Positions 25,490-32,990 of a stretch of 43,299 nucleotides of DNA are shown piece after piece. The stretch covers positions 1-43,299 of the forward strand of contig NZ_CP058352.1 of the NCBI RefSeq assembly GCF_005860795.2, given 5' to 3'. The notes beneath the pieces are model-generated. The model did no database searches. It was not told the origin of the DNA and worked only from the letters and a program-made list of their open reading frames with translations. Position 1 is the first letter of the stretch. Every line of letters starts with the position of its first letter. A program made the translations under genes and the position numbers. Source of the DNA: Peteryoungia desertarenae (GTDB taxonomy: Bacteria > Pseudomonadota > Alphaproteobacteria > Rhizobiales > Rhizobiaceae).

Positions 25490-25804
25490 TCAGTTGCGTG
25501 GTGGGGCAAAGTCTGGCCAGCTCACAACCAGTGCCTGATAGCTCGTGTTGTCCGGCTGGAGCCGCACCTCCCATTCAAGGCGGAACCCGTCTTTTCGCAG
25601 TTCCGTAAGTGTCGCCTTGGCGATTTCGGTCTTGGTAAGATCCAGCGGCTTGGACGGGGCGATGGCCACACGGCTGAAGCCTTGCGCCGCCGCCTCGGAA
25701 ATTGCCTTTTTCACAAGTTCAACGGTGAGCAGCTTTTCGGCTTCGCGCTCCCGCGCCTGCCGTGTCATTTCCTGCACGCGTTCGAGGATGGATCGCTTGC
25801 TCAT
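25490..25804 (-). CDS. Hypothetical protein coupled to the tyrosine recombinase
   Basis: The 104-residue product starts at ATG 25804, overlapping the recombinase stop (ATGA), so it is translated together with it. The N-terminal half is helical and charged (RVQEMTRQAREREAEKLLTVELVKKA); the second half alternates strands (GFSRVAIAPSK, GFRLEWEVRLQ, SYQALVVSWPD). It has no membrane segment. It could be a small directionality or DNA-binding helper of the recombinase. I recognise no family. The longer upstream frame is antisense-free but lies inside the recombinase gene, so I rejected that start. Confidence 0.7.
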   Translation of the reverse strand: MSKRSILERVQEMTRQAREREAEKLLTVELVKKAISEAAAQGFSRVAIAPSKPLDLTKTEIAKATLTELRKDGFRLEWEVRLQPDNTSYQALVVSWPDFAPPRN

Positions 25805-26700
25805 GCCGCGCTCTCCTTTCTGGCGGCGGGTGCGAACCGGCGCCCGAGATAGGTGTCCGTGACATCGAGGCGGCCATGACCCAGCTCGTGCGAGATCTCC
25901 AGGCGCGCCGCGCGGTCGCGCGCAGCTTGCGCCGGGGTCATCGCGTCCACGGTGGGGCCACCTGCCGCTGGGCATGACCAGCCGGTGAGCACCTTGTAGC
26001 GCCACTGGGCATAGGCATGCCGGTAACCATGGGCATTGCTGATGCCCGCCCTGATGAGCTGGTTTTCGTAGGACTTGAGCGCCTGGTGGTAATTGCGACC
26101 GGTCCCGATGAGGGAGCCGTCGCCTACCACGGCGCGCACCTCGTCAAGGAGCGCGCGCTGTTTCTCGTGGGTGATCGGGATCTCGCGGTAGCGACCGCCC
26201 TTGCACCAGCTGGCCTTCAGGGCGATGCGGTCGCCCCGGTCGGCGATGACCGGGCGCAGTTTAAGGGCCTCTTCGCGCCGGAGGCCAAAGGCGGCTTCCA
26301 GCTTGAGTGCGAGCTGCACGCGGGCGTCCTGCACGCGCTCAAGTGCCGCGCCCTCAAGGCGCTTGGCCTTGTTGCCGGAAAACCGGCCCCGCTCCGCGAG
26401 TCCAAAGCTGTCATTGGTTTTCGGCAGGAGGCCGGGCTTGCCCACCTGATAGGCCCACCAGCGCAACCAGGTCAGGCGGTTGCGGATGGTCTGGTCGGAA
26501 AGCCCGCCCGTCTTCCAATGGGCGACCAGTGCGGTGACGTGCTTGCCCTTTATGCTTGACGCACCGGGCAGGCGATAGCCCATGTTCTTCAAATCGTTGG
26601 CCATGGCCATCAAGCCCCGCTGCCTCAGCGCACGGGTACCAAAACTTCCCTCACCCGAGCGGGTGCAGAGGGTTTTCAGGCTGAAGCTCAAATCGTCCAT
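25801..26700 (-). CDS. Tyrosine recombinase (integrase)
   Basis: This protein of about 299 residues has the complete catalytic set of the lambda integrase class: R141 in AAFGLRREEA, K167 in ASWCKGGRYREIPI, H224-x-x-R227 in HGYRHAYAQ, H275 in HELGHGRLDVTDTYL and Y284. An SAM-like core-binding domain precedes it (TIRNRLTWLRWWAYQVGKPG). Start ATG 26700 is chosen because MDDLSFSLK begins the folded part; a TTG 75 bases upstream is possible. The family is common on proteobacterial plasmids and islands. Short inverted repeats at 26739-26777, upstream of the gene, are candidate crossover sites. No duplicated att-like flanks or tRNA are seen. Confidence 0.87.
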   Translation of the reverse strand: MDDLSFSLKTLCTRSGEGSFGTRALRQRGLMAMANDLKNMGYRLPGASSIKGKHVTALVAHWKTGGLSDQTIRNRLTWLRWWAYQVGKPGLLPKTNDSFGLAERGRFSGNKAKRLEGAALERVQDARVQLALKLEAAFGLRREEALKLRPVIADRGDRIALKASWCKGGRYREIPITHEKQRALLDEVRAVVGDGSLIGTGRNYHQALKSYENQLIRAGISNAHGYRHAYAQWRYKVLTGWSCPAAGGPTVDAMTPAQAARDRAARLEISHELGHGRLDVTDTYLGRRFAPAARKESAA

Positions 26701-26738
26701 GGTCGTGTCATTCGGTAAGTTTTCATGACCTGCATGAG

Positions 26739-26777
26739 TGCCGCGTGCGGCAGCACATGCGCTTGCCAGGGGCAAGC
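26739..26777. repeat. Two inverted repeats upstream of the tyrosine recombinase gene
   Basis: TGCCGC and GCGGCA around GT (26739-26752), then GCTTGCC and GGCAAGC around AGG (26761-26777). The second shares 13 bases (GCCAGGGGCAAGC) with oriT-like copy 1. They may be recombinase binding sites. Confidence 0.5.
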
Positions 26778-26812
26778 AAAAGGCCGGATACTCCCTGTTG
26801 TTATCTCCGTTT

Positions 26813-26995
26813 CTACGGTCTTGTAGTCTCCTTGCGGTTACGCCCGATCGCGGGCCGTTGTGTCATGCGGTTCTGCATCGTGCGTTCCTTTCCTTGGGTG
26901 TCTCGGTGGACTCCCCCGTGGCGTGCCCGTAGGGCCGTACAAGTGGGCGGGGGTTTGCTGTGGTGCGCCGTCAGGCGCGTCGGTTGAATAGGCAT
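26813..26995 (-). CDS. Possible 60-residue basic protein
   Basis: ATG 26995 (revcomp) follows an excellent ribosome site, GGAAAGGAGAACCTGAC, and opens a frame rich in Arg, Thr, Pro and His (MPIQPTRLTAHHSKPPPT). A second in-frame ATG at 26875 also has a strong site, AAGGAAAGGAACG, and would give 20 residues (MQNRMTQRPAIGRNRKETTR). Two good ribosome sites in one short frame are unlikely by chance, so one or both products may be real. The gene would be transcribed towards the recombinase. No family is recognised. Confidence 0.4.
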   Translation of the reverse strand: MPIQPTRLTAHHSKPPPTCTALRARHGGVHRDTQGKERTMQNRMTQRPAIGRNRKETTRP

Positions 26996-27812
26996 GTCAG
27001 GTTCTCCTTTCCGGTGTAAAGGGGCGGCTTTGGCCCATGGGTTGTTGCAAAGATGGCTCGGTGTCAGCGCTGGCAAGGTTCGAGCAAACCTCGCCAGTCC
27101 CTTATGCCGCCGTCCTTTATCCGTTCCTGACGCGTGGCTTCCGTCCTGCCCCCATGGTTTTGCGTCATCTCTGGCCCACCCTGTCACTACCTGTCTGTCT
27201 CAGGTAGTGACAGGGCTCCCCTGGACGCCCTGGTGTCGCCGGCACCACACCTGCCAGCGAACGGGCGGGACACCCTCCCGAACCCTCCCTGTGGCCTGCC
27301 ACGGTGTCAGGCCAACGGGAGCTAGGCACTCCCGCACCCAGCCTCGTGCTAGCTTAGGGTCTCCGTTCCGGGTGCTCCGAGTGACGAGCGCTCCGCACCC
27401 TTCTCTGTGACCTCCCAGCCTGCACGCCATGGGCGGACGGGGCTCATCGCCCCGCCTTTCCTGTGGACCTGTGCTGTTCCTGACATTGCGCAGACCATGG
27501 GCACCGGCAGGAGGGGAGGGACCCTTCCTTGCCGTGGCACCCAGCGTGGCCCGGCGGCTTGCCTTCCCTTGACCCGTCGGGGAGGGGGTCGCTGTTACCG
27601 TTGCGGCATGGAGGTTCCCGTTGGCCGTTCACACCCGTTCTGACCGGAAAGTTCGGGGGTCTAGCCCCTTGGGAGCGCCCAGCAAGGCATCCAACCGTAT
27701 CCCCGAGGGAGCCCTCGGTCGGACCCTCCATTGCAGGGCGCGCCCGGCGGGGCCGCACGCCACCCGACCGGTTGCGAAGGGCGTAACCGGATAACCAACG
27801 GGAGATCCCCAT
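26996..27812. other. About 820 bases without a convincing gene, rich in hairpins
   Basis: Frames here are short, proline- and arginine-heavy and lack ribosome sites. The stretch holds the 15-base-arm inverted repeat at 27179-27215, an imperfect pair GCTAGGCAC/GTGCTAGC near 27320-27352, a GGGTGC/GCACCC pair near 27370-27405, and a GGGG/CCCC stem near 27655-27668. It ends in the ribosome site (CGGGAG) of the 27813 gene. It may carry a structured RNA or a long regulated leader. Confidence 0.5.
27179..27215. repeat. Large perfect inverted repeat in non-coding region
   Basis: Fifteen-base arms, CCCTGTCACTACCTG and CAGGTAGTGACAGGG, flank a 7-base spacer (TCTGTCT). No T-run follows on either strand, so it is not an ordinary terminator. 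It could be an operator, a recombination site or an RNA hairpin. Confidence 0.8.
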
Positions 27813-28031
27813 ATGAAAAACCGCAACAGCAACAGCCGCCCCACCCATAACGTCTATGTGGTCGAAGGGGAGGGTGATAACGCCTTCTGGACCAAGGTCG
27901 GCGCCGCATGGCAGCATGCAGACGGTGAAGGTCTCAACCTCACCCTGACTGCCTTGCCGCTCAATGGCCGCCTGGTCGTGCGCCCGCCGAAGGCGAACGA
28001 GGAACAATCCCAGGGAAAGGCGGGGCGATGA
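27813..28031 (+). CDS. Conserved small plasmid protein
   Basis: This 72-residue protein has the pattern of a small family seen on alphaproteobacterial plasmids: a THNVYVVEGEGDNAFWTKVGAAW beginning region (residues 11-33), then HADGEGLNLTLTALPLNGRLVVRPP. ATG 27813 follows CGGGAGATCCCC. Its stop overlaps the methyltransferase start (ATGA), so the two are translated together. Function is unknown; the constant pairing of such genes with DNA-modifying genes hints at a linked role. Confidence 0.75.
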   Translation: MKNRNSNSRPTHNVYVVEGEGDNAFWTKVGAAWQHADGEGLNLTLTALPLNGRLVVRPPKANEEQSQGKAGR

Positions 28032-28708
28032 GCCCCGCCCGCCCACGGGTACAGGACGGGCACCTCGTCTTCGAGGTCCCCGCCCTGCCAAACGGCATCC
28101 TCCAGGGGGATTGCCTCGACATCATGCCCACACTCCCCGCTGCCAGCGTCGACCTGGTGCTCACCGACCCGCCATACATCTGTGGCTATCGCGATCGGGC
28201 GGGCCGGACGGTGGCCAATGACAACCGCGCCGACTGGGTGGCGCCGGCCTTCCATGAGGTGGCCCGATTGATGAAGCCCGGCAGTCTCTGCATCAGCTTT
28301 TACGGCTGGACGGCGACCGATACGTTTTTCGGGGCATGGCGGGCCGCTGGGTTGCGCCCGGTTGCGCATCTGGTCTTTTGCAAGACCCATGCATCCCGTA
28401 GCGGTCTGTTCCGGGGCATGCACGAGAACGCCTTTGTCCTCGCCAAGGGCCATCCGTCGATGCCGGCTGAGGCCCTGTCGGATGTGCGCGGCTGGACCTA
28501 TACCGGCAACAAGCTGCACCCCACTCAAAAGCCCGTCGAAGAGCTGGTGCCCCTCATCCGGACCTATTGCCCGGCGGGCGGGGTGGTGTTTGACCCCTTC
28601 GCCGGGTCGGGTTCAACCTTGGTGGCCGCCAAGAGCGTCGGGTGCCGCTATCTCGGTATCGAGCTGGACGCCACACATGCCGCCACGGCGGAAAAGCGCC
28701 TGTGCTGA
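28028..28708 (+). CDS. Orphan DNA methyltransferase, beta-class N4/N6 type
   Basis: This 226-residue enzyme transfers a methyl group from S-adenosylmethionine to adenine or cytosine amino groups in DNA. Motif IV, TDPPYICGY (about 46-54), comes first and motif I, FDPFAGSGSTLVAAK (about 190-204), near the end, with KLHPTQKPVEELVPLI before it; that order is the beta class. No restriction gene is beside it, so it may protect the plasmid from host enzymes or mark it for regulation. It overlaps the 27813 gene. Recognition sequence cannot be read from this alone. Confidence 0.93.
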   Translation: MSPARPRVQDGHLVFEVPALPNGILQGDCLDIMPTLPAASVDLVLTDPPYICGYRDRAGRTVANDNRADWVAPAFHEVARLMKPGSLCISFYGWTATDTFFGAWRAAGLRPVAHLVFCKTHASRSGLFRGMHENAFVLAKGHPSMPAEALSDVRGWTYTGNKLHPTQKPVEELVPLIRTYCPAGGVVFDPFAGSGSTLVAAKSVGCRYLGIELDATHAATAEKRLC

Positions 28709-28883
28709 CACATGGGCCGCAAGGCCCATCTATTGAGGGCATTGCGCCGCGAACGCGCTCCCCCATAGCGCCGTAGTGAGCAAGCGAGGCCCATAGGGCT
28801 TGCCGAGACGCTGATTTGCAGCGCTTGCGCGAGGCATCATCGTTGATGCTTCGCTCAAAAAGCAAAATGGCACTTTTTGTTTG

Positions 28884-29315
28884 CTACTCAGGGTCGGTTT
28901 GCGCCACCCCACACCAGACTTTTGCGGTCGGGACGACGACCGCGCGCGCCTGCAGCGTGACCGTATAACGCTCCCACAGCCGCCAGACTATCTGGTCTGC
29001 AATATGCTGCCGGGCCTTATCGCGTGCTGTGGCATCGAGCCCGGCCCATTCGCGGGCGATGCCGTCCGGGATGCCCTGCATGACCGTGGCGATGTGGTGG
29101 GCGATACGACTGCGGATGACAGGGGTGCCATCACGGCAGAACATCAAGCTCACCATCAGCGCGGCTGCGACCTGGTCTGCTATCTGCGTGATAGCCTGAG
29201 GCTCGCGGCGACGGCTCGGGCCGCGTCCCGCAAAGGCGCGGATTGTGGTCTTGCGCAGGCAGCTCAGCGCAATGCTGACGCGGAGGTCAAGGGCCTTGCG
29301 GGGATCTTCGAGCAT
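28884..29315 (-). CDS. Hypothetical protein with SOS-type promoter
   Basis: This 143-residue protein starts at ATG 29315, with AAGGCAG as a modest ribosome site. It looks helical, with hydrophobic alternation (QVAAALMVSLMFCRDG, RSRIAHHIATVMQGIPDGI, QHIADQIVWRLWERYT). No known family or membrane anchor is recognised. A sigma-70-like promoter lies about 46 to 73 bases upstream of the start, and its -10 box is covered by a perfect GTTC-N7-GTTC LexA box. That is the clearest sign that the gene is real and is induced by DNA damage. The opposite-strand frame here is a shadow rich in His, Gly and Cys. Confidence 0.65.
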   Translation of the reverse strand: MLEDPRKALDLRVSIALSCLRKTTIRAFAGRGPSRRREPQAITQIADQVAAALMVSLMFCRDGTPVIRSRIAHHIATVMQGIPDGIAREWAGLDATARDKARQHIADQIVWRLWERYTVTLQARAVVVPTAKVWCGVAQTDPE

Positions 29316-29354
29316 GGGAAAGTCTGCCTTTTTCTGGCGGTGAGCGCGGAATAT

Positions 29355-29369
29355 GTTCCTATTATGTTC
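29355..29369. promoter_or_regulatory. LexA (SOS) box overlapping the -10 element of the 29315 gene
   Basis: GTTCCTATTATGTTC is an exact GTTC-N7-GTTC direct repeat, the established LexA site of alphaproteobacteria. On the minus strand TTGACC (29388-29383), a 16-base spacer and CATAAT (29366-29361) form a good promoter, and the box covers the CATAAT. LexA should therefore block the 29315 gene until DNA damage. Confidence 0.75.
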
Positions 29370-29468
29370 TTATGCGGGGCAAGGTCAATATGCACATTCG
29401 CCACAGTCGCCTCCGGGAACGCGCGCCGCCCGCTTGCTAAGGGGAAGCTGCGAGGGCACGCTTCCGCC

Positions 29469-29960
29469 ATGTTCCGACTACCCGCCGATCTGAAAGCCAA
29501 GGGCGAAGAGGCTGAAGCCTCCTTTCGGGCGTGGCTTAACCAGTCTGGGGTGGCGTTTCTCTATGTCGAGCAGTCACCGCTGAACGTGCCGGACCGTCTG
29601 CGGGGCCGTATCAAGCGGCCTGACTACCTAGTCGGCATCCCCCATGCCGGCATGATGGCCTTCGATGTCAAGGCCAAGTCCGCCTATGACGACCATCTGC
29701 TGTTCGAGGTCACCGAGGTGGACAAGCTCGCCTGTTTCGAGGCGTTCTTCCACATGACCGTCAATTTCGCCTGCCTGGATCTGGACCGTACGGACCACTT
29801 CTACTGGGTACCCTTGCGGGCGCTGATCGGGCGTCCGGTGGAGCGGCGCGGCAAGGCGCGGGTTTTTGCCTTTCCGACTGCCGAGGCTTTGTCAGTGGAT
29901 CTCCGCGATGGCTTCCTCGAAGCATATGGGCGCTTCAGCCTGCGATCTCTGGCTTTTTGA
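29469..29960 (+). CDS. Predicted PD-(D/E)XK nuclease-like protein
   Basis: The chosen start ATG 29469 begins the conserved-looking part and gives 163 residues; the longer frame upstream is antisense to another gene. The layout fits the PD-(D/E)XK fold: a helix with EASFRAWLNQSG (E17 region), then KRPDYLVGI (PD at 51-52) and MAFDVKAKSAYDD (D66-V-K68), giving the D...(D)xK metal site. HFYWVPLRALIGR suggests a later strand and helix. Similar small proteins include Holliday-junction and restriction-type nucleases. It is divergent from the SOS-controlled gene at 29315 and shares the intergenic region. Substrate is unknown. Confidence 0.65.
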   Translation: MFRLPADLKAKGEEAEASFRAWLNQSGVAFLYVEQSPLNVPDRLRGRIKRPDYLVGIPHAGMMAFDVKAKSAYDDHLLFEVTEVDKLACFEAFFHMTVNFACLDLDRTDHFYWVPLRALIGRPVERRGKARVFAFPTAEALSVDLRDGFLEAYGRFSLRSLAF

Positions 29961-30265
29961 CAGGGATGCTTGCGATCTACAGCCCTTAAGCCAACCGGCA
30001 AAAACCTGACCTTGACGTGCAAGCTGTTATTAACAACTCCGTTGTCCAGCTCGGAAAACAAGATTGACCGAGATCCCATGGATATCGGTTCTTCCATTGC
30101 ATCAAGTTGCAACTGCGGCGCGGCTTTATGTGCCCATCCAACCTGTGGTCCCATCTCGAAAAGGTGACCTGCCACCTGACGGTGAAGGTTGAATGCCAAT
30201 ACGTCGTTCCTTATCAATGGAACCCGATAATCAAAGGTCGCGGAGATCTTGATCCTCGGACCCAT
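29801..30265 (-). CDS. Doubtful open frame opposite the nuclease gene end
   Basis: ATG 30265 follows GGAGAG, a good ribosome site, and the first 100 residues (MGPRIKISATFDYRVPL...) have ordinary composition. The last 50 residues are arginine-rich and antisense to the nuclease gene, so at best this is a truncated gene that runs into foreign sequence. No family is recognised. If it is not real, 29961-30297 holds no gene. Confidence 0.25.
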   Translation of the reverse strand: MGPRIKISATFDYRVPLIRNDVLAFNLHRQVAGHLFEMGPQVGWAHKAAPQLQLDAMEEPISMGSRSILFSELDNGVVNNSLHVKVRFLPVGLRAVDRKHPCQKARDRRLKRPYASRKPSRRSTDKASAVGKAKTRALPRRSTGRPISARKGTQ

Positions 30266-30297
30266 AGGTCTCTCTCCAAATCTTCACGGGTGCTCGA

Positions 30298-31446
30298 ATG
30301 GCGATAGCGAATATCCAGTTGGTTGCTCGTAGTTTGATTGTGACGTCACTGCTGCTGTTGTTCGGTCTGTCTCAGGCGAGAGCAGAGCTGCGCTATTCCA
30401 GTGCTGAAACCGATACCGGGATCACTTTCGTGGTGGTCTCGGGTGAGTTCGACTTCGCAGATGATCTTTCTCGCTTCGCTGCAAAGGTCGATAGCGTTGA
30501 TGCGATTGCGGTAACGTTTGATTCCCCCGGCGGAAACGTCACGAAGGCCATGGAGTTGGGGCGCATCATCCGCGCTCTTGGCCTTGCGACCATACAGCCT
30601 AGGGACAGCGAGTGTTCATCCGCGTGCGCGCTTGCTTTTCTGGGTGGCACCATGAGGTTTGCTCAACCTGGTTCGATTGGGGTCCACCGATCGTCATTCG
30701 CAGGAGCCGGCTCTTTAGATGTGGACGATGCCGTCGCGGGCATTCAGCAGATGACTGCGATGGTGATGGCGTACATTGCGGAAATGGGTGCGGATCCCGC
30801 TCTTCTTGGTGTTGCTCTGCAATATGACAGCAGTGACATGCGCTATTTGTCGGCAAGTGAAATGACGCAGTACAGGATAACGAAAGAAAACTTTGATCTT
30901 TCCGATTTGCCGGTACGGCAAGCCGCGCGTCCATCATTGAGCTCGACGCCGAAACCTTTGGACGTCGATCTCAGCATACCTGAAGCCCGCTCAGGCATTG
31001 TGCGACATCCGAGAGGATCAGTGGAGCTGAAGGCTGCACCGGACGACAAGGCTGTTGCTCTCCGGCAGCTGCGAAATGGCACCCGGGTAACTCTGTCAGG
31101 CTCCACAAATCGTTGGTTCGTCGCAGATGTTCAGGGCAGCCGGGGTTATCTGCATGAGACCTGGATCAAAGTGAACGAATATGAGGGTCCCTCAGGATCG
31201 GAGCGCTTCATCCAAATCAAGAGCGTGCGTACGCTAGATGAAGGCGTTGCACTGGCCTCATCGTCCGCTACTCCTTTGGACATTCATCTGGCCTCAAACG
31301 GCTGGTTTGCCGTCACCCTACGCGGCACTTATGCCCTCGACAGAGCGTCGGACCGTCTGAAGGCGGATAAGGCTTCAGGATCTGTCCCCGCAGATTCCTT
31401 CATCACTCTTGGCAACACCTACGTGCGCCGACTTTGCTGCAATTGA
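30298..31446 (+). CDS. Periplasmic ClpP/SppA-like serine protease with SH3 domain
   Basis: The 382-residue protein starts with a signal peptide (about 1-29, ending SQARA). The middle is a ClpP-crotonase fold: VTFDSPGGN (73-80), the candidate nucleophile S108 in ECSSACALAFLGG, and H130 in IGVHRS. Residues about 230-290 form a bacterial SH3 domain (GIVRHPRGSVELKAAPDDKA... RGYLHETWIKV) that could bind the cell wall. Such proteins are common on alphaproteobacterial plasmids but their substrates are unknown. A role in processing the plasmid's secreted fibres or opening the wall for transfer is possible and only inferred. Only a weak ribosome site precedes ATG 30298. Confidence 0.8.
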   Translation: MAIANIQLVARSLIVTSLLLLFGLSQARAELRYSSAETDTGITFVVVSGEFDFADDLSRFAAKVDSVDAIAVTFDSPGGNVTKAMELGRIIRALGLATIQPRDSECSSACALAFLGGTMRFAQPGSIGVHRSSFAGAGSLDVDDAVAGIQQMTAMVMAYIAEMGADPALLGVALQYDSSDMRYLSASEMTQYRITKENFDLSDLPVRQAARPSLSSTPKPLDVDLSIPEARSGIVRHPRGSVELKAAPDDKAVALRQLRNGTRVTLSGSTNRWFVADVQGSRGYLHETWIKVNEYEGPSGSERFIQIKSVRTLDEGVALASSSATPLDIHLASNGWFAVTLRGTYALDRASDRLKADKASGSVPADSFITLGNTYVRRLCCN

Positions 31447-31841
31447 TAGCAGACGCCTATAGCTTCTCTCCCGATCTCAGGGCGCTTGTTTCCCAGAAAA
31501 GCCACTCTGGCCTGTGCTCAGAGGTTTGGTGACTGGTCGACCGTCGTTTGCGAATCGTTCCGGCATGTTCGTCCCTCCCGTAAGAGCCGGTGTCCCACGA
31601 GCCGTCCTTATTCCTGGCTGACCTGGCAGTGGCGCTGTCTGGCGCAACGCCTGTCGGGCGGTTTCTTCCCCTGCGGCTGACACCGCATTCCTCGCGAACG
31701 CTGCGCTCCAACAAACAGCCCGCCCGGCATCCTTCGCGTCGCTGCGGTCCTGACGGATGCGCCAGCCTGCTTGCCCCCGCCGCTTCGGTCGCCATCGGAC
31801 GGCTGCGATGGGCGCAGCCCTCCCCAAGAGGAGAGAAAACC
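31447..31841. other. Long GC-rich leader before ardC
   Basis: No gene is convincing in these 395 bases. A hairpin, GGCTGCG and CGCAGCC around ATGGG (31801-31819), sits directly before the AAGAGGAGAG ribosome site of ardC and could tune its translation. Minus-strand frames here are arginine-rich shadows. Confidence 0.5.
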
Positions 31842-32744
31842 ATGAAAACCGAACGCTTCGACGTCTACACCGAGGTCACCAACACCATCATCGCCGCCAT
31901 CGAAGCCGGCGCGGGAAGCTGGCAAATGCCCTGGCACCGCCACGGCGAAGGCTTGAATCGCCCCGTCAATATCGACACCACCAAAGCCTATCGCGGCATC
32001 AACGTCCTCAGCCTCTGGGCCTCCGCACAGGCACGCGGCTTTGCCACCGGCACCTGGGGCACCTACCGCCAATGGCAGACCAAGGGCTGTCAGGTCCGGA
32101 AGGGCGAGAAGGCAAGCCTGGTCGTCTTCTACAAGGAATTGAACGTCGAAGAGACCAACGACAACGGCGAGACCCAGTCCGGCAAACGCCTCATGGCTCG
32201 CGCAAGCTATGTATTCAATGCCGACCAGGTCGACGGCTATGACGCTCCCGCAATACCAGAGCCCAAAGATGCCGTGCAGGTCATCGAAGCCGCCGATCGC
32301 TTTATCTCCGCAACCGGCGCCACTGTTTGCCACGGCGGCACACGTGCCTTCTACCGTCCGTCGGACGACATCATCCAGATGCCCGAGCGCGAGCGCTTCC
32401 TCGGCACCGAGACCAGTAGCGCGACCGAGAGCTACTACGCCACCTTGCTGCATGAGCTCATCCACTACAGTGGCGCACCCAACCGGTGTGACCGCCAGTT
32501 CGGCAAGCGCTTCGGCGATGAAGCCTATGCGGTTGAAGAGCTTGTGGCCGAGCTGGGAGCAGCCTTCCTCTGTGCCGATCTTGGCGTGGCACTTACACCC
32601 CGGCCCGACCATGCGGCCTATGTCGGCAGCTGGCTCAAGGTCCTCAAGGCTGACAAGAAAGCCATCTTCACGGCTGCCAGCGCCGCTGCTAGGGCAACCG
32701 ATTTCCTCGCCGGGCTGCAGTCGCAAGACCCTGAGGCCGCTTAG
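31842..32744 (+). CDS. ardC: ArdC-like antirestriction protein
   Basis: This 300-residue protein has an N-terminal ssDNA-binding ArdC domain (FDVYTEVTNTIIAAIEAG, LNRPVNIDTTKAYRGIN, GTWGTYRQWQ) and a C-terminal zincin-like metallopeptidase domain with H204-E-L-I-H208 in LLHELIHYSG and EELVAELGAAFLC. ArdC protects incoming single-stranded plasmid DNA from host restriction during conjugation. ATG 31842 has a strong ribosome site. Oddly, its stop codon TAG is in the loop of a 19-base-arm hairpin. On a plasmid that itself encodes a type ISP restriction system it may serve only in new hosts. Confidence 0.92.
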   Translation: MKTERFDVYTEVTNTIIAAIEAGAGSWQMPWHRHGEGLNRPVNIDTTKAYRGINVLSLWASAQARGFATGTWGTYRQWQTKGCQVRKGEKASLVVFYKELNVEETNDNGETQSGKRLMARASYVFNADQVDGYDAPAIPEPKDAVQVIEAADRFISATGATVCHGGTRAFYRPSDDIIQMPERERFLGTETSSATESYYATLLHELIHYSGAPNRCDRQFGKRFGDEAYAVEELVAELGAAFLCADLGVALTPRPDHAAYVGSWLKVLKADKKAIFTAASAAARATDFLAGLQSQDPEAA

Positions 32745-32763
32745 GCGGCCTCAGGGTCTTGCG
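32722..32763. repeat. 19-bp-arm inverted repeat spanning the ardC stop codon
   Basis: Bases 32722-32740 (CGCAAGACCCTGAGGCCGC) pair perfectly with 32745-32763, and the four-base loop TTAG contains the stop codon. There is no T-run on the plus strand. It may end transcription weakly, stabilise the mRNA 3' end, or mark a recombination site. Confidence 0.85.
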
Positions 32764-32990
32764 TTGAAACGGTTGAGGTATGCCCTGAGCGAATCAAACG
32801 GAACGCCAGTTTGGCTGTCAGCCGAAGATCCTGAGAATAGGCTTGCAAGTGTTACGTCCCTCACCAAAACGTTATGATCCATCGGCCAATTCATCTTTAT
32901 GTTGCAGATGCGCTACAGACATACTCCACCCTGTCGTGCAGTATGCGCGCCGATGTTGCATTTTTTCGAGGTATGAAGGGTCTGCTCACC

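Noticed and set aside
24525..25538. 337-codon plus-strand frame
   Set aside because: It is antisense to the glycine-rich secreted protein; its composition is a mirror of the glycine and alanine codons.
28881..29468. Upstream extension of the 29469 nuclease frame to 359 residues
   Set aside because: The added part is His/Gly/Cys-rich shadow of the minus-strand gene at 28884-29315, and the LexA-type promoter lies inside it.
31608..32726. 372-codon minus-strand frame
   Set aside because: It is antisense to ardC, whose zinc site and ribosome site are clear.
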